Below, piece after piece: positions 11,704 through 22,786 of a stretch of 64,000 nt of DNA. Source of the stretch: Roridomyces roridus (Eukaryota; Basidiomycota; Agaricomycetes; Agaricales; Mycenaceae); NCBI GenBank assembly GCA_029378245.1, contig JARKIF010000006.1, positions 2,294,001 to 2,358,000 of the forward strand, read 5' to 3'. Numbering within the stretch: position 1 is the stretch's first letter; every line of letters starts with the position of its first letter. The notes below the pieces were generated by a model. The model saw nothing but the letters and a program-made list of their open reading frames with translations, searched no databases and was not told the origin of the DNA. The translations under genes and the position numbers were made by a program.

Positions 11704-11713
11704 CTTTTAAATA
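11704..11713 (-). promoter_or_regulatory. TATA-like element of the GH5 gene
   Basis: The minus strand reads TATTTAAAAG 31-40 nt upstream of the GH5 ATG at 11673. The spacing implies a very short 5' UTR or a more upstream functional element. Confidence 0.4.
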
Positions 11714-12018
11714 CGGTCGCCTGGACACGACGACGAAAAACATGCGGATGAACCGAAATCTTTCCGAACCAGTGACCACTGACCGAGACCTGTGGAGACC
11801 ACGTGGAAGACATGCGGATGATATTCGCTTCAACATCGGGAAGGAGGGGATGTGGGGCGAGGGTAAACGAGGTGGGTTACATTCAGTGGTCGTGGCAAGG
11901 TCGTGGTCGTTGTTTGAACTTTGGTCGTTGTTTGTTGCGAAAACAAAGACTCGGCCATCACTTGACATAGCCACGATCACCGCCCTTTGCTGCAAACCAT
12001 CTCCGAGTCCGAGTCGAT
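11714..12018. other. Divergent promoter region between GH5 and F-box genes
   Basis: About 0.3 kb separating the minus-strand GH5 gene and the plus-strand F-box gene. No gene or clear repeat is seen; it probably carries regulatory sites for both. Confidence 0.45.
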
Positions 12019-13378
12019 ATGCCCGTGCTTCCGCAAGAGATATGGGACCTCATCATCTCCTTATGCGAACACGACTCCTTCCCATCCTGCAGCCTTGTAT
12101 GCAGAGCCTGGGTCACTTCCAGCCGCTTTCAACAGTTTGAGACACGGAAACTGCGCCCCGTCGTCATCTCCCCGTCTTCCCTCCCCGACATCCTCAATCT
12201 GGTAGACAGCTCGACCTCTACCATCTCCCCCTACATCAACCGTCTCGTCCTCAAAGACTGGGGACCCAGCTCCGAGTCCAGTTCGAGCACATTTCATGCC
12301 CAACTGCCTCGTATCACAGGCCGCATGTCAGTCATCGAGTCTCTGACTTTCGATTCCACAAACTGGGAGGACATGATGGATGGCGCGCTCAAATTCCTGG
12401 TTTTCAACTTCCGAGACACGCTCAAGACGCTTGAACTGCGGGATTGCCCTTGTCGCAGCTTCGACAGTCTTGTCGATTTGATATGCTCGTTCCCTGCCCT
12501 AGATAAACTCACTCTGTATCGAATCGTGCGACTTGGACCCAAGGGAGAAAGGAGGGATTCGCGGCCCCTCGGCCTTCTCCGCAGTGTCCAGGTCCACGGA
12601 TTCATCAAGCAGGAGTTGTTTCGATGGCTGCGGGCAGCCAAGTGTCTGGATATGGAGGAGGTTTCACTTGGTCCACTGTTTCCAGGCGAAGCTCCCGTGG
12701 TTGGAAAATTCCTCAAGGCTTTAAAAGACAATCTCAAGCGTCTTACTCTGAGCGGAGAATCAGCGCCTCGTTCGTCGTTTCACGCACCTTCCGAACTTTT
12801 CATCATGGATACTAGACCTACACCGTGCTATCGATCTCAAACACAACACACACCTAACCTCTGTGCATTTTACGAATCTGCATGTCAATCGGCCCGGAAA
12901 CCAACCCACGGACGCATCAGATTGGTTCATCCAACTCCTCCTCGCAATCCGATCGACGCAACTGCAGAACCTGCAGTTCAGCCTTTGGGTGTATTCCACC
13001 GTCAGCGTCGACGCGCTTCAGCACTTTCCCTGGTTTTCCCTACGCACTTGCCTCGAACGACCTCAGTTTGTCTGCATCACGAGTGTTAAATTTTCGTTCC
13101 ACATGGTGACGGAGGGAGGACGGGCTCGGTGGCCTTGGAGGTCTGATTATATGAGGATTGGAGAAGGGTTCATTCGGGATCAGTTTCCGCACTTCAAGGA
13201 GGAAAATACACTCTCTTTCGAGTGGAAGCGGCCTGCGCATATGGAAGCGGAAGTGGACACGGATGACGAGGAATCACTTTATTATTTTGTCAAAACTAGT
13301 TATTCGAATTCTGAAGTAAGAAGGGACTCGATCCCTTCGAACCGAGGCTCAATCCTGCATTTGAATGCTCTGGGATGA
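12019..13378 (+). CDS. F-box protein
   Basis: Two exons (12019-12769, 12816-13378) give 437 residues. The N-terminal F-box reads LPQEIWDLIISLCE, followed by CSLVCRAWVTSSRFQQ. LRR-like segments follow (TLKTLELRDC, ALDKLTLYRI, LKRLTLSGES). The intron donor is gttcgt; it is the only nearby GT that keeps the frame. The second exon overlaps the last exon of the convergent cytochrome P450 gene (13300-13378) on the opposite strand, and this frame stops exactly where that exon begins. An alternative 3' end is possible, because a good donor (gtaaga) lies at 13317. The role is probably as an SCF ubiquitin ligase adaptor; substrate unknown. Confidence 0.72.
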
Positions 13379-15332
13379 CTATTGTACTGATTAGGCATGT
13401 TCGAATGCAACCATAAAATTATTACCTGATGAAGCCATCGTACTCCTCAACCGGCTCAACCACCCTCCCCTCCCCATCCACATATTTTTCAATACGGAAG
13501 AGAGTCAGAATAGTAGCGATGGCGATGAAGACACTGTTCGAAGCGATGTGCATTCCGGGACAGATGCGGCGTCCGAAACCGAAGGCGGAGGCGACCACCG
13601 AGTTTGCTTGTTCCGACGCAGCGCCCAGATAGCGGTCTGGTTGGAATTTATGTGGTGAGGAGAATACCGCAGGGTCGTGGAGGATCGCCCAGACATTCGC
13701 CCACACAACCGAGCCCTGTTGGCAGTTAAGTTGGATTTTTTGTTTGGTAAGTAACGAACCTTTTCAATTGTGTACCCTCGATATTCGTCGTCTTCCGACG
13801 CTACATGCGGAAGACCTGGAGGTTTATAAGTATTTGCTTGGTTCAAAACAGAAACAAGCTACCAAGTGGCACGCTAGGATTCCACCGCCACACTTCCTTC
13901 ACCAACGCTGATACATACAGCAGCTTACCCTCATCCCTATCCTTGAATGTCGGGAGTCCGGGATGGTAAAATCGAATCTAGTGCAGCCTAGAAGAGCATC
14001 CAACTCTGCCTGCGCGCGATCCTGAACTTGCGGATTCAACGCCATGGCGAGTATGAACGAGGTCAGTGCAGAAGGTGTGGTTTCCGCGCCGCCTGAATAC
14101 AACGCCGCTCCAAACGCCTGCACTAACTCTTCTTCCTCCGCCGTTTCATGTCCATTCTTCTCCTCGAGGTGGTCAAGCAGGAACGACGGATTGGGACGTC
14201 CGGCGGTCTACATTCATTGATTACAAGATTCAGAATTGGGGCGGCTGAAATCACTCACAATTTCCTTCTTGACAAATTGATAGGGTATCTCGAATAGTTT
14301 ATTCAAGTCGGCGCGCATGGCTTGGGCCGCACGTTGGAAGGACCCACCGGGGAACCAAGATGGGATGTACTTGACTATCGGGACGTTAAATATGCTTTAA
14401 TTGCACTCTGGAGCCACCACCTACGAGCTGGAACGCTGTCGACCCACCACTTGCCCGGTTCAGAAGCGACGGCAAAGCCATGCATTGCGTCTTCCGTGAT
14501 TTTGATGAGGCCCAAGGGGTCGCCTGTATTCGACGGATAGCCGTAGGTTAGGGCGAGAATCAGGGAGGAAGTGCATCTGTGAAAGTGTGAAATATGTGTA
14601 TTGAAGATGAAATGAAGACCTACTCTCGGGCGTGAGCGTCGAAGTTCTCGGGGTCCGTCAAGAGTTTGCGCAGGAGGCTATTTCGGTTCAGAATTCTGAA
14701 CTCCAAAGAACGTGGATTTCACCTTTTATTCTCTCGTTCTTGAATGTTCAACAAATTATCGTCGGCGCATGCTCTTGGACCCATGAGTTGGTGGAATAGT
14801 CTGCGCAATTCTCGGAAGCGAGGATTGTTTGAGGCTTGGGCGTAGCCCAGTCCCCGTGACCATCCGACACTACAGACAAAATCAACTCATTTATACGCTG
14901 TTTCTTGAGCTGAAACTCACAGTTCGCCAGCCATGGTCGCTGTTGGGCGATCGGAATATATGTTTCCTTTTCTTCAATCTCAGAATGAGATTCTTGGCAA
15001 CACTTTGCACGCACCTCGAGTCTCGAGAAGGTCGGTCGCCGCTTGAAAGGAAGACAGTATGATGGTCGGCGTTCCGAAGATCGAAATTCTGTACACATCG
15101 CCTACGGGGAACGTATTAGCGGCTGCAAGAGGGCCCGGCTGCCAGAGATAAGACCATATTTCTCTTTCCATTCGGCCCATTTCAACCATTGACGGTCCTT
15201 GGGTATTTGGAGGACGTTTCCGATTATTGGAACGCCAGGTGGCCCAGGGAGACCAACTCCTTTGCGAGGTTGTCTGCCATGGTAGATGAACAAGACGAAG
15301 CCCAGGAAGAGTGCCAAGATGGGGAGTAACAT
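13300..15332 (-). CDS. Cytochrome P450 monooxygenase, with a probable frame lesion in exon 8
   Basis: Eleven exons: 15332-15155, 15101-15015, 14966-14921, 14869-14723, 14677-14624, 14576-14425, 14374-14259, 14207-13863, 13815-13760, 13715-13426, 13378-13300 (about 510 residues). The N-terminal anchor is LLPILALFLGFVLFIYHG, then the GLPGPPGVPIIGN hinge. The I-helix reads LYSGGAETTPS, the ExxR motif is KEVWRW, and the heme loop is FGFGRRICPGMHIA. It is an ER-anchored fungal P450 of unknown substrate. Exon 8 is odd: codons before about 13970 and after about 13955 are in different frames. The expected GCTR-LPTFKDRD junction is interrupted by about 20 extra nucleotides, too short for an intron. 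It is therefore a recent pseudogene, a sequence error, or an unusual splice. All other junctions close in frame. Confidence 0.85.
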
Positions 15333-15787
15333 GGTGGGGAGGAAGAGCGTGGTCGATGCTGCGGAATTGAGTCCTAAAGAACAGCAGGAATTCTTCAAGA
15401 ATAGAAGGAATACACGACAATAACGGGCCTCTGAGCACCCTCGCGGTGTGGTTCGAAGCAGAAGCGGCTAACCGGGCCGACCCGGGCCAGAGATGAAACC
15501 CGATCGCGACGATTAGGCCATCAAAAGCGGGCGGCCAACTAATGAGTACGGATGATGCCGCAAGCGGCGAGGGCCGAACCTTTTTTTGCAGTTCCGTAAA
15601 TCGGCAAATAAGAGAAACACCGGCATACACAGCCACTAACCACGGACAAGTTCTACTAGGCATTACAGAAAAGCGCCCATTAAGCGCCGACACAGCCACT
15701 AACCACGGGACAAGGAATTCTTGTTAAGGCCAAACCTAAAGGTTCGGCAATAATTACTCAGAACCAGTGGTCCCACCTCCCACTCCC
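15333..15787. other. Divergent promoter region of the P450 and YciI-like genes
   Basis: About 0.45 kb without a gene. It contains two copies of a 19-bp direct repeat (15627-15645 and 15690-15708, ACACAGCCACTAACCACGG), 63 bp apart, nearer the YciI-like gene. Confidence 0.5.
15627..15708. repeat. 19-bp direct repeat pair in a divergent promoter
   Basis: ACACAGCCACTAACCACGG occurs at 15627-15645 and exactly again at 15690-15708. The position between two divergent genes suggests either a transcription-factor site pair or the trace of a small duplication. Confidence 0.8.
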
Positions 15788-16237
15788 ATGTCCACCCCAG
15801 AACGCCCCAAATTCGTCGTCTACGCGCCCGACAAGACGGACGAAGGCAGCATGCAGCGCCGTCTGGCGGTGCGCCAAGAACACCTCCAGAGAGCCGCAAA
15901 CCCGCCCGATGGCATCGTTGTCCGTAAGTCACGATCGCCGTGATGCTCGACTATTCATGGGCTGATGAAAATGGCACTGCAGACGTTGGAGGCGCCATGT
16001 TGACGCCCGAATCTCTGGCTCCCGATGCAGAAACCAAGATGGTCGGGTCAATCATAATCTTCGAGGCAGATAACATCGACGTTGTGAGGAAGCAGATCGA
16101 GTCCGACGTGTACTACAAGACTGGTGTGGTGCGCTCTACAATCCGTGCATTTTACACCCGTAAACTCATGCGACGGACAGTGGGACGCCGAAGAGTTGGT
16201 CATCCTCCCCTTCATGGGAAGAATAGTGGGAAAGTGA
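15788..16237 (+). CDS. YciI-like (YCII-related) small protein
   Basis: Three exons (15788-15923, 15983-16128, 16181-16237) give 112 residues. The order FVVYAPDKTDEGSMQRRLAV, VHVGGAMLTPE, KMVGSIIIFEADNIDVVRKQ, IESDVYYKTGVWD and LVILPFMGRI follows the YCII-related domain of small dimeric alpha/beta ferredoxin-like proteins. In bacteria these are linked to dehalogenase- or muconolactone-isomerase-like chemistry; the fungal role is not established. The start ATG is the first in frame and there is no signal peptide, so it is probably cytosolic. It diverges from the P450 gene and its stop is only 24 bp from the convergent amidohydrolase stop at 16261. Confidence 0.85.
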
Positions 16238-16260
16238 GCTGTAGATTAGCAATGTATATA

Positions 16261-19200
16261 TCATACGATATAAACCGATTTCGAGCGGGGTGAAATAATT
16301 GCGACCACTTTGCTTTCGAAATCGGATCCAGCTCCTCTAGTCGCAACGAGATGGGCGTCCCGTTCTCCAACTCCGAGCAGTGTTTCGAGGTTGGTCGAAG
16401 CGAGCGCAAGCGCCTCTGCCTTGCCGAGAATGCCGTTAGATTCGAGCGCAGCCTGCAGAATATTAGCTGCTACTTGTAAACTAAAGGAATCAAGCTCACC
16501 CAAGCTGCGTCAAACCTAGTATTCCGCACATTCGTGGACTGATCCACCATGATGCCCACAGTCACATTATACCTCACTAGCGCCGCAATCGCGCTGTACT
16601 CCGTCAACGGCGGTCCAGGAAGAATACGGCGTTTCTCCCAGAAGGTAGGAATGGGCCGTTGCTGCAGGATAACGCCAACACCAGCCTCGCTGATTTCCTT
16701 GGCCAACAAATGCGCCTCAGTGGCTCCCGCGATCGTCAGACGAATGGAATTGCCCTTTGCTGCCTCGACCTCCTTCTTGAGGGTGATCAAACTCGCAATA
16801 ATGTCTGCGTTCTCCATGTTGACGACCAAGGGGATTATTCCCTGACGTTTAGTCAGTGATTGGACCGAAACGAAAAAGAAATACAAGACCAACAGCTACG
16901 ACATCTTGAAAGTACCTTTGCACCTCGCCCTCTCCCCCACCAAACAGCAGCCGTCGCAACGCCCCGATCTGTGTGCTCACACTCACCGTGGAAGCCATGG
17001 ACACCACGACATGCACAGCAGCCACCTCCTGTACGAGAGCCGCATCAACAAGCTTATGAGTCGCGCCTGTACTGAAAACTGCGCTCAAGCCCGCTAGGAA
17101 CCCGCCCGCCGCGACCATGGGTGCAACTACGGCAGAGGTCACGCCATTGTGGTATCCCAGATACGCATCCCGCGAAGCAAAGACGAGCCCATCGGCTGCT
17201 TTGATGAGAGTTCCGCCAACGAGAGAGGGGACTGGGCCGCTCAGAGGGTCGAACACCGGCCCGTCAGTCGTAGATGCTGCAAAGAGAGTCAAAACAATAG
17301 TAAGGCGGAGCCATCGACTGACGTTCGCCAATAATGTGCGTAAGACCAAGTGGGCTTCCGTAGGTGGTCAAACCGGGACTGCCAAACCATCAGACGTCAT
17401 TCTGGACGAGGCAATAGCAACGCACGTTATGGACCCGCCCTCGAGATCAATGTGAATCGTATCAGCCTGCTCTCGTGCTCCAACGCAAGTCCCAGTGCAC
17501 GTAATGCGCCCCTCTTCCACGACAACAAAGCTATCCTGGCTAGCCGAAGCGAACACTTGCTTCACGCCTCCACCCACTTTCAAGTAGATGCTCCCGACAT
17601 TCCTGAATACGACAACGTTCCTCTTTGCCGTCTTGGGCTCGAGTGGTGGCAGTCCCTCGTACTTGATCGCATCCGCCATCTCCTTCTCCCATTGCGGCGT
17701 GATTGGGGCATGCTGGAGGGACTTTGGTTTCGTTGATACGTGCGGATCCTCGAACTGCGCAATGCCATCTATGAAAACCTGCTGAGGCGTAGCACCAAGA
17801 GTGAGGGGGTGGCTGTCCCAGACAACAATGTCTGCATCGAATCCTTCGATGATACGACCGATTCTATGATCTTGACCCATAATCCTCGCCGGGGTGCTGG
17901 TGACAGAGGCCAATGCCAGATTCGCAGGCAGACCATAGTAATGTGCCTGCTGCGCCTCGTATATCAAATGACGCGAATTCAGCAGCGGGTGGTCGCTCTG
18001 CAGTGCGTAAGTTTGCGGTCGACAAGGCTCGGAGAAAATGTCAAACCTTCATGACAACATCCAACCCATTGTCATTCAAGATGCGAGCAGCAAACTCCGA
18101 GCCGCGGAACGCCTCGCGTTTGTACCCTGCGGCGACGGCAAAGATGGCCAGCGCAGGAGGATGTCCTATACCTCTTCAGCAATGCATCACCAACAGAGAA
18201 AGAAATAATCACTGTAAGTCTTTTTAATCAAATCTGGGACCAAATACGCTTCGTGTGCGTGGTGGAACGCAGCGATAGGGAACTTGAATTCATTGCTCAA
18301 CTGGCATTCCTTCAGCCCAAAGACTTGATGAAAAGTGCGAGACGCACCCTAACCATCCCATCGAGATCCACTGCCTCATAACAATGAGTATGCACCTTGA
18401 CGCGCCCGCGCAAGACATCGACAAGTGCCTCCCATTGGAGATCCTCCGGAAACTCGCCGAGGCCAGTCCACTCTCCCATCAGCGCTTTGGCGCAGTAAGC
18501 GTCTTGCGCCTCTTTGAGGAGACGCGCGGTGTTGTATGCTTGTCGGAAAGCCCATTGGGTGTCCATTCGAGTCATTGAGAATGTGAGACCTGTCGGTTGG
18601 ATTGTCAAGGTCGAATATGGAATGAGACGAAGAGCTTACTTGGGTTCTCTCCTGCATGATGTCAAGGAAAGGACTACAATTGGCAACGAATACTCACCGC
18701 AAGCGTGTCTCGAGGAAAAGTCAGTCTTGTGAGGAACAGTGAACGGTGAAACTCACTTCATATGTCTCCAGCGGGGCCTCTGGCCTTCCACAGTCGTTCC
18801 GTTCAAAGTGTACGGCGGCTCAAGCAGCATGGAAGAAGGTGACCGTTCCGTAGTCGGCCGCAATTTTATGACAAAGGCTTGCCCTCCTGCGCGATTATTA
18901 GACGCGTCGAAACCGACGCACAGGACTAAAGACGAACCAATGGCGGCAAGGCTTCCAGGCAAGACATTGGTCGTAGTCACCCCGCCGGCCATGCTCAACC
19001 TATACGTCTCGTCGTGGGTATTGAGGCCGTCTAGGGAGCGCAGCCACGGGAGGACGAGGCCTTGCAGCGAGTCGACGTCGTAGGCGCCAGTGAGCACGGG
19101 GGTGCTAGCCACGCCGTGGTGCTACATTGAGGCGTGACAACGAAGATGATTCGTTCCGAGGTACATACGGAGTGGAGGTCGACGATGCTGCAGGGTCGCT

Positions 19201-19661
19201 GTTAGTGCATGTGAAGAGAATGAGCTACTCGCGACACACCCAGGAGTGACCCAAGCTCCAGCCGCGTCGAGCACGACGAGGTTTGCATACCCGCTCGCAT
19301 TCACAGAGCCCACTTGCTTGATGAGCCCTCCGTCGAGTAGTATATCTCCGTGAACCACTTCATTCCCGTCGTCCTGCCCTGTCCAAATCGACGCGTTCCG
19401 AATCAACGTAGGTTTCGTCCCTTGGACGAATCGGTCTGACTTCGTACGTGCGCGAAAGTTGTCAGGGGGCCCTGGGGTAAGATGGAGGGCTTTGCAGCGC
19501 GAGACGATCGACTCTGCGTTAATGGGCAGCGCTGTCCCGAAGGGGCGGTAGGTTGAATACAGCAAATACACCAGCGTGGCGAGGGCGTAAGAAACCGTGG
19601 CGAGGAACGCGAATTTGACGCGTTTTTTGGCCGAGGGAGGCGGGGAGCCCATCCCGTCCAT
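16261..19661 (-). CDS. Membrane-anchored amidohydrolase-family protein, paralog A
   Basis: Fourteen exons give 921 residues: 19661-19240, 19187-19169, 19121-18938, 18886-18757, 18708-18698, 18651-18640, 18589-18348, 18300-18213, 18165-18047, 17997-17426, 17378-17323, 17276-16900, 16841-16500, 16452-16261. After a short basic N-terminus comes one membrane span (about residues 17-35), then LIRNASIWTG and the metal-binding VDLHSHHG (HxH). FHHAHEAYLVP and SDHPLLNSRH supply further His/Asp ligands expected of imidazolonepropionase-like metal-dependent hydrolases. A C-terminal region (VFDPLSGPVPS, NGVTSAVVAP) repeats amidohydrolase-like segments. The substrate is unknown. Two exons are 11 and 12 nt. 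Paralogs B and C lie on the plus strand at 22.8-29.6 kb. The anchor suggests a secretory-pathway or cell-surface location. Confidence 0.9.
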
Positions 19662-19944
19662 GTTGGTTGTGTTGGAAGAAGGCTGATCGCATCGCGTCAA
19701 TCTTCCTTGCGACCACAACCACAATGCAATTTGAATGCGTTAACAACAGCATCGTTTACCAGCCAGGGCCAGCCTGGGCCAGCCAACCAGGAACAGAACT
19801 AATCCGCTTGTGATTGATCATGATTTTTCCTGCCCACAAACCCATTCGGCGCCACTGAGCATATGGGATCTACTCTTTGCAATTAACAGCAACTAACTTG
19901 CTCTGGACTGTGATGTCGACTTGGAGTCGCTAGACGGCCGCCCG

Positions 19945-21275
19945 ATGCCCACCGCCAGCACCACCGCCCTCTTTACGACCGAACCCACAGACACAGGCAC
20001 CCCGACCAGCTCCCACCATGTCGAGCTCTCCGTGCTCACCCGCTTTCTTATCGAATCCTTTCTCTGCGGGGTCTATTTCACCATCTTCACCGCCGTGATG
20101 TATATGAAATTCCGAAGGGCGCCAACAGCCCACTCACCCCACTCACTACGGCGGAGAGGGACGTTGACGGGCAGGGCAAGGGCGTGCTCAGCGTCGATGT
20201 CATGCGTGATCTTTGCGCTTGTGGTTCAGTTTTGTCTTATTCTGACTGTACGTGCCCCTGCTACTTACTCCTCGACGCGTTGACTTGATTCTTTCCTGAA
20301 GCACCTAATCGGCACAACGTACGAATCCTACGTCAGTCTCGTACGCTTGGGCGGCGAGGACAGTGCTGCCATCTTCTTCTCCGATATCTCGCGGCCATCG
20401 TCCGTGTTGCAAATATCGACATTCATACTATCGAGTTTGGTTACGGATATGCTGGTGGTGCGTCGTTTTCCCGCCAACCAGAACTCGGCTCACTTTCGAC
20501 CTAGATCCATCGTTTGTTCGTTATATGGTCTCGACGACTCGACGTTGTAATATTCCCACTTTTATCGCTTTTGGGACAAGCGAGTGCGCCGTTCTTTCTC
20601 TTCCGTGGATGCAAATTTGAATGTGATATGGCAGTCTCGGGCGGCGGCGTCATACATCTCTACGTTGTCCCCAACTCACACAATCTCACGACCTTGACGC
20701 TACACGATCTGTCCAACGGATGGGGGACATGTACGCTCGTGCTGTCTATTGTGTGAGTGTTGATGGCGTCCACGCTACGCGGTAGGCTGACTCCCTCAGC
20801 ATAAGCGCCTATAGCACGGCGTTCATCGCAGGGAGGATATGGTGCATACGAAGGTCGGTGAGAGAGTTGACGTCGCATGCGCCCGAGGGGTCGCAACTGA
20901 TGGTCAGTGCAATTCACTTGATGTGAAATTTTAATAACCTTGTTATAGACCTTCCTGGTGATTTTTGTGGAAAGCGCGGCGCTTCAAACGTTGGTTTATA
21001 TGTCTCATTGTTGCTGCTTTGAGTAACATCCCTTTAGTGCGTTGGCAATCAGCATTCTGGTGACCTTTCAGCGGGGAGTTACTGCCGAGGGTGTGCTGCA
21101 GCCCATTGCTCCAGTGGTTTTCGGCCTCTCGAGTATCCTCATACACGCAAGGGTCAGCCTAGGAGTTGCATATCAGCCAACCAAGGAGACGCCGATCGTG
21201 TTCGAGTCACCGAGGTTTAGGGACATCTTATCTTCGTGGCAGAAGAGCACGATAGGTGTTCATGAAAATGGATAA
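19945..21275 (+). CDS. Multispanning membrane protein (probable 7-TM, Agaricomycete type)
   Basis: Seven exons (19945-20247, 20302-20457, 20505-20583, 20635-20752, 20800-20902, 20949-20989, 21038-21275) give 345 residues. Hydrophobic segments include LIESFLCGVYFTIFTAVMYM, SMSCVIFALVVQFCLILT, DVVIFPLLSLLGQA, WGTCTLVLSIVIS, FLVIFVESAALQT and a segment around APVVFGLSSILIHA. DISRPSSVLQ between spans and IWCIRR before a cytosolic-looking stretch match a large group of mushroom membrane proteins of unknown role. No transporter or receptor motif is certain. It sits between two divergent amidohydrolase paralogs. The exon 1 end and the third and fourth junctions are less certain than the rest. Confidence 0.68.
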
Positions 21276-21371
21276 TATTTGTATATCTTTGTATTTTACG
21301 CGACCCTTTTGTTGTGTCACTCAGTCACCTGACGTGACTCTTCGCTCCGCTCGACCACAACGACCGCCTTA

Positions 21372-22643
21372 ATGGCGCCCAAACGATGTCTGGACAGCCC
21401 CTCCTCGTCCTCGCCGAGGAAGCGCAGGCAACTCTCGCCCCCCTATCCACCGTTTCCCTCTGACTCCCCGTCGAACCCATTTGGCCGCACGCGCACATGG
21501 AACCTGCTCCAGGCCTTGCCACCACCGACCTCCTTCGCAAAGCACCTTCCCCTGCGCTTCCAATACGTGAAACGCGGTTCTCCACGCGCGTCACTTGAAG
21601 GCGTGTACCGTGTCGTACAAGTACCTCAAAGTTACACCCTTGTCCACCTCAAGAGCCTCATCAACTTTCTCTTTGGTGGCGCGTACGGACAGATTCCTCC
21701 TTCGGTCGAGGAAGAAGAAGAAGCACCACCGTATATGTTCGAGATCAAGAAGGGGATTTCGATGTATAGCGCGACGTACAAGCCCGGGCAGATCAAGAAG
21801 GGGTCTACTTGGGCATTTGCGTCTGGGATGCTGGATCCCTATTTGTATTATCCGGACGAGGAGGAGGAGGAGGGAGATGATGAGGAGAAGGCTCCTTCGC
21901 TGGATGAACCTGTGGACGAACGCAAGTGGGCCGCGGAGGAGGATATGACTATCGCCCATGTGTGGCCCGAGGGTGGCGACGTGACGCGTGGAATCGTATA
22001 TGTGAGCGTCCTTTCTCTGACGTATGCCTGGCACTAACGACGCGTCGACCAGCAACACACCCCGAACCTCTGCATCCATATCACCGTCAACACCCTGCCC
22101 ATAAACACGCGCCGTGGCAAGGGAAATCTTCCATATGTTTTTCGCGCGTGCGGACTCGTGTACATGGAAGAGCCAGAGGAGGATGAGGAGCTCGAGGAGG
22201 AAGACCCTACTGCCACGCTCGATCCCTCGAATTGGAACGAGCCGGAGGAGAGCTTCAAGGAGTATTATGGCCGACATACACTCCTCCCTTTCACGGGGTA
22301 TCAGAAGGAGGCGGAGGCCAAGGCTGATACCAGCACGGAGGTTCCTTCCTTGACATTCTCGTCGTCGCCGTTGCGGGCCTCCTTTGCCTCTTCTTCAAGT
22401 CCATCCCTCGCCACTTCGAGTCCCACCAAAGTCGATAACTCGGTTCATATCTTTTCCTCCTCTCCCAATCGCTTCCCCAAGTACACCCCCGCCCCGAAGC
22501 CAGCTCAACGGAAGCGGATTCGGCATCTCCAGCAGAGAATTGGTAACCTTAGCCGTGCGAGTGCGGAAGACGAGGTGCTCGATTTGAAGAAGAAGCGTCT
22601 GAAGACGAAGCAGGCGGTTCGTGCACGCTCTGTTGAGTTATAA
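21372..22643 (+). CDS. Nuclear-looking protein with a PRiA4b ORF-3-like region
   Basis: Two exons (21372-22001, 22053-22643) give 406 residues. The start has a basic, Pro/Ser-rich stretch (PRKRRQLSPPYP) that could be a nuclear localisation signal. Residues about 60-110 (RFQYVKRGSPRASLEGVYRV, VHLKSLINFLFGG) and the following FEIKKGISMY resemble the small alpha/beta fold called plasmid pRiA4b ORF-3-like, also found in fungal proteins; this match is by eye and weak. Acidic runs (EEEEE, DEEEEEGDDEE) interrupt the domain, and the tail is Ser-rich then basic (KKKRLKTKQAVRARS). No catalytic residues are visible. It could be a chromatin- or RNA-associated protein. Confidence 0.7.
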
Positions 22644-22786
22644 CTACGCTACCAGCGTGTAATTCGCGTATATAGTTATTCATTGGTTATTCGGACTCTG
22701 TCGAGATCAGTTGTTGTTGGCCGCGGCGAAGAGGTAAAGATAACGCAATCCGAACGCGAATCCGCTCATTGTCAACCACTTCCACC

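Noticed and set aside
12863..13378. Separate plus-strand gene downstream of the second F-box gene
   Set aside because: It joins in frame to the upstream F-box exon through a GT-AG intron (12770-12815) and continues its LRR-like pattern.
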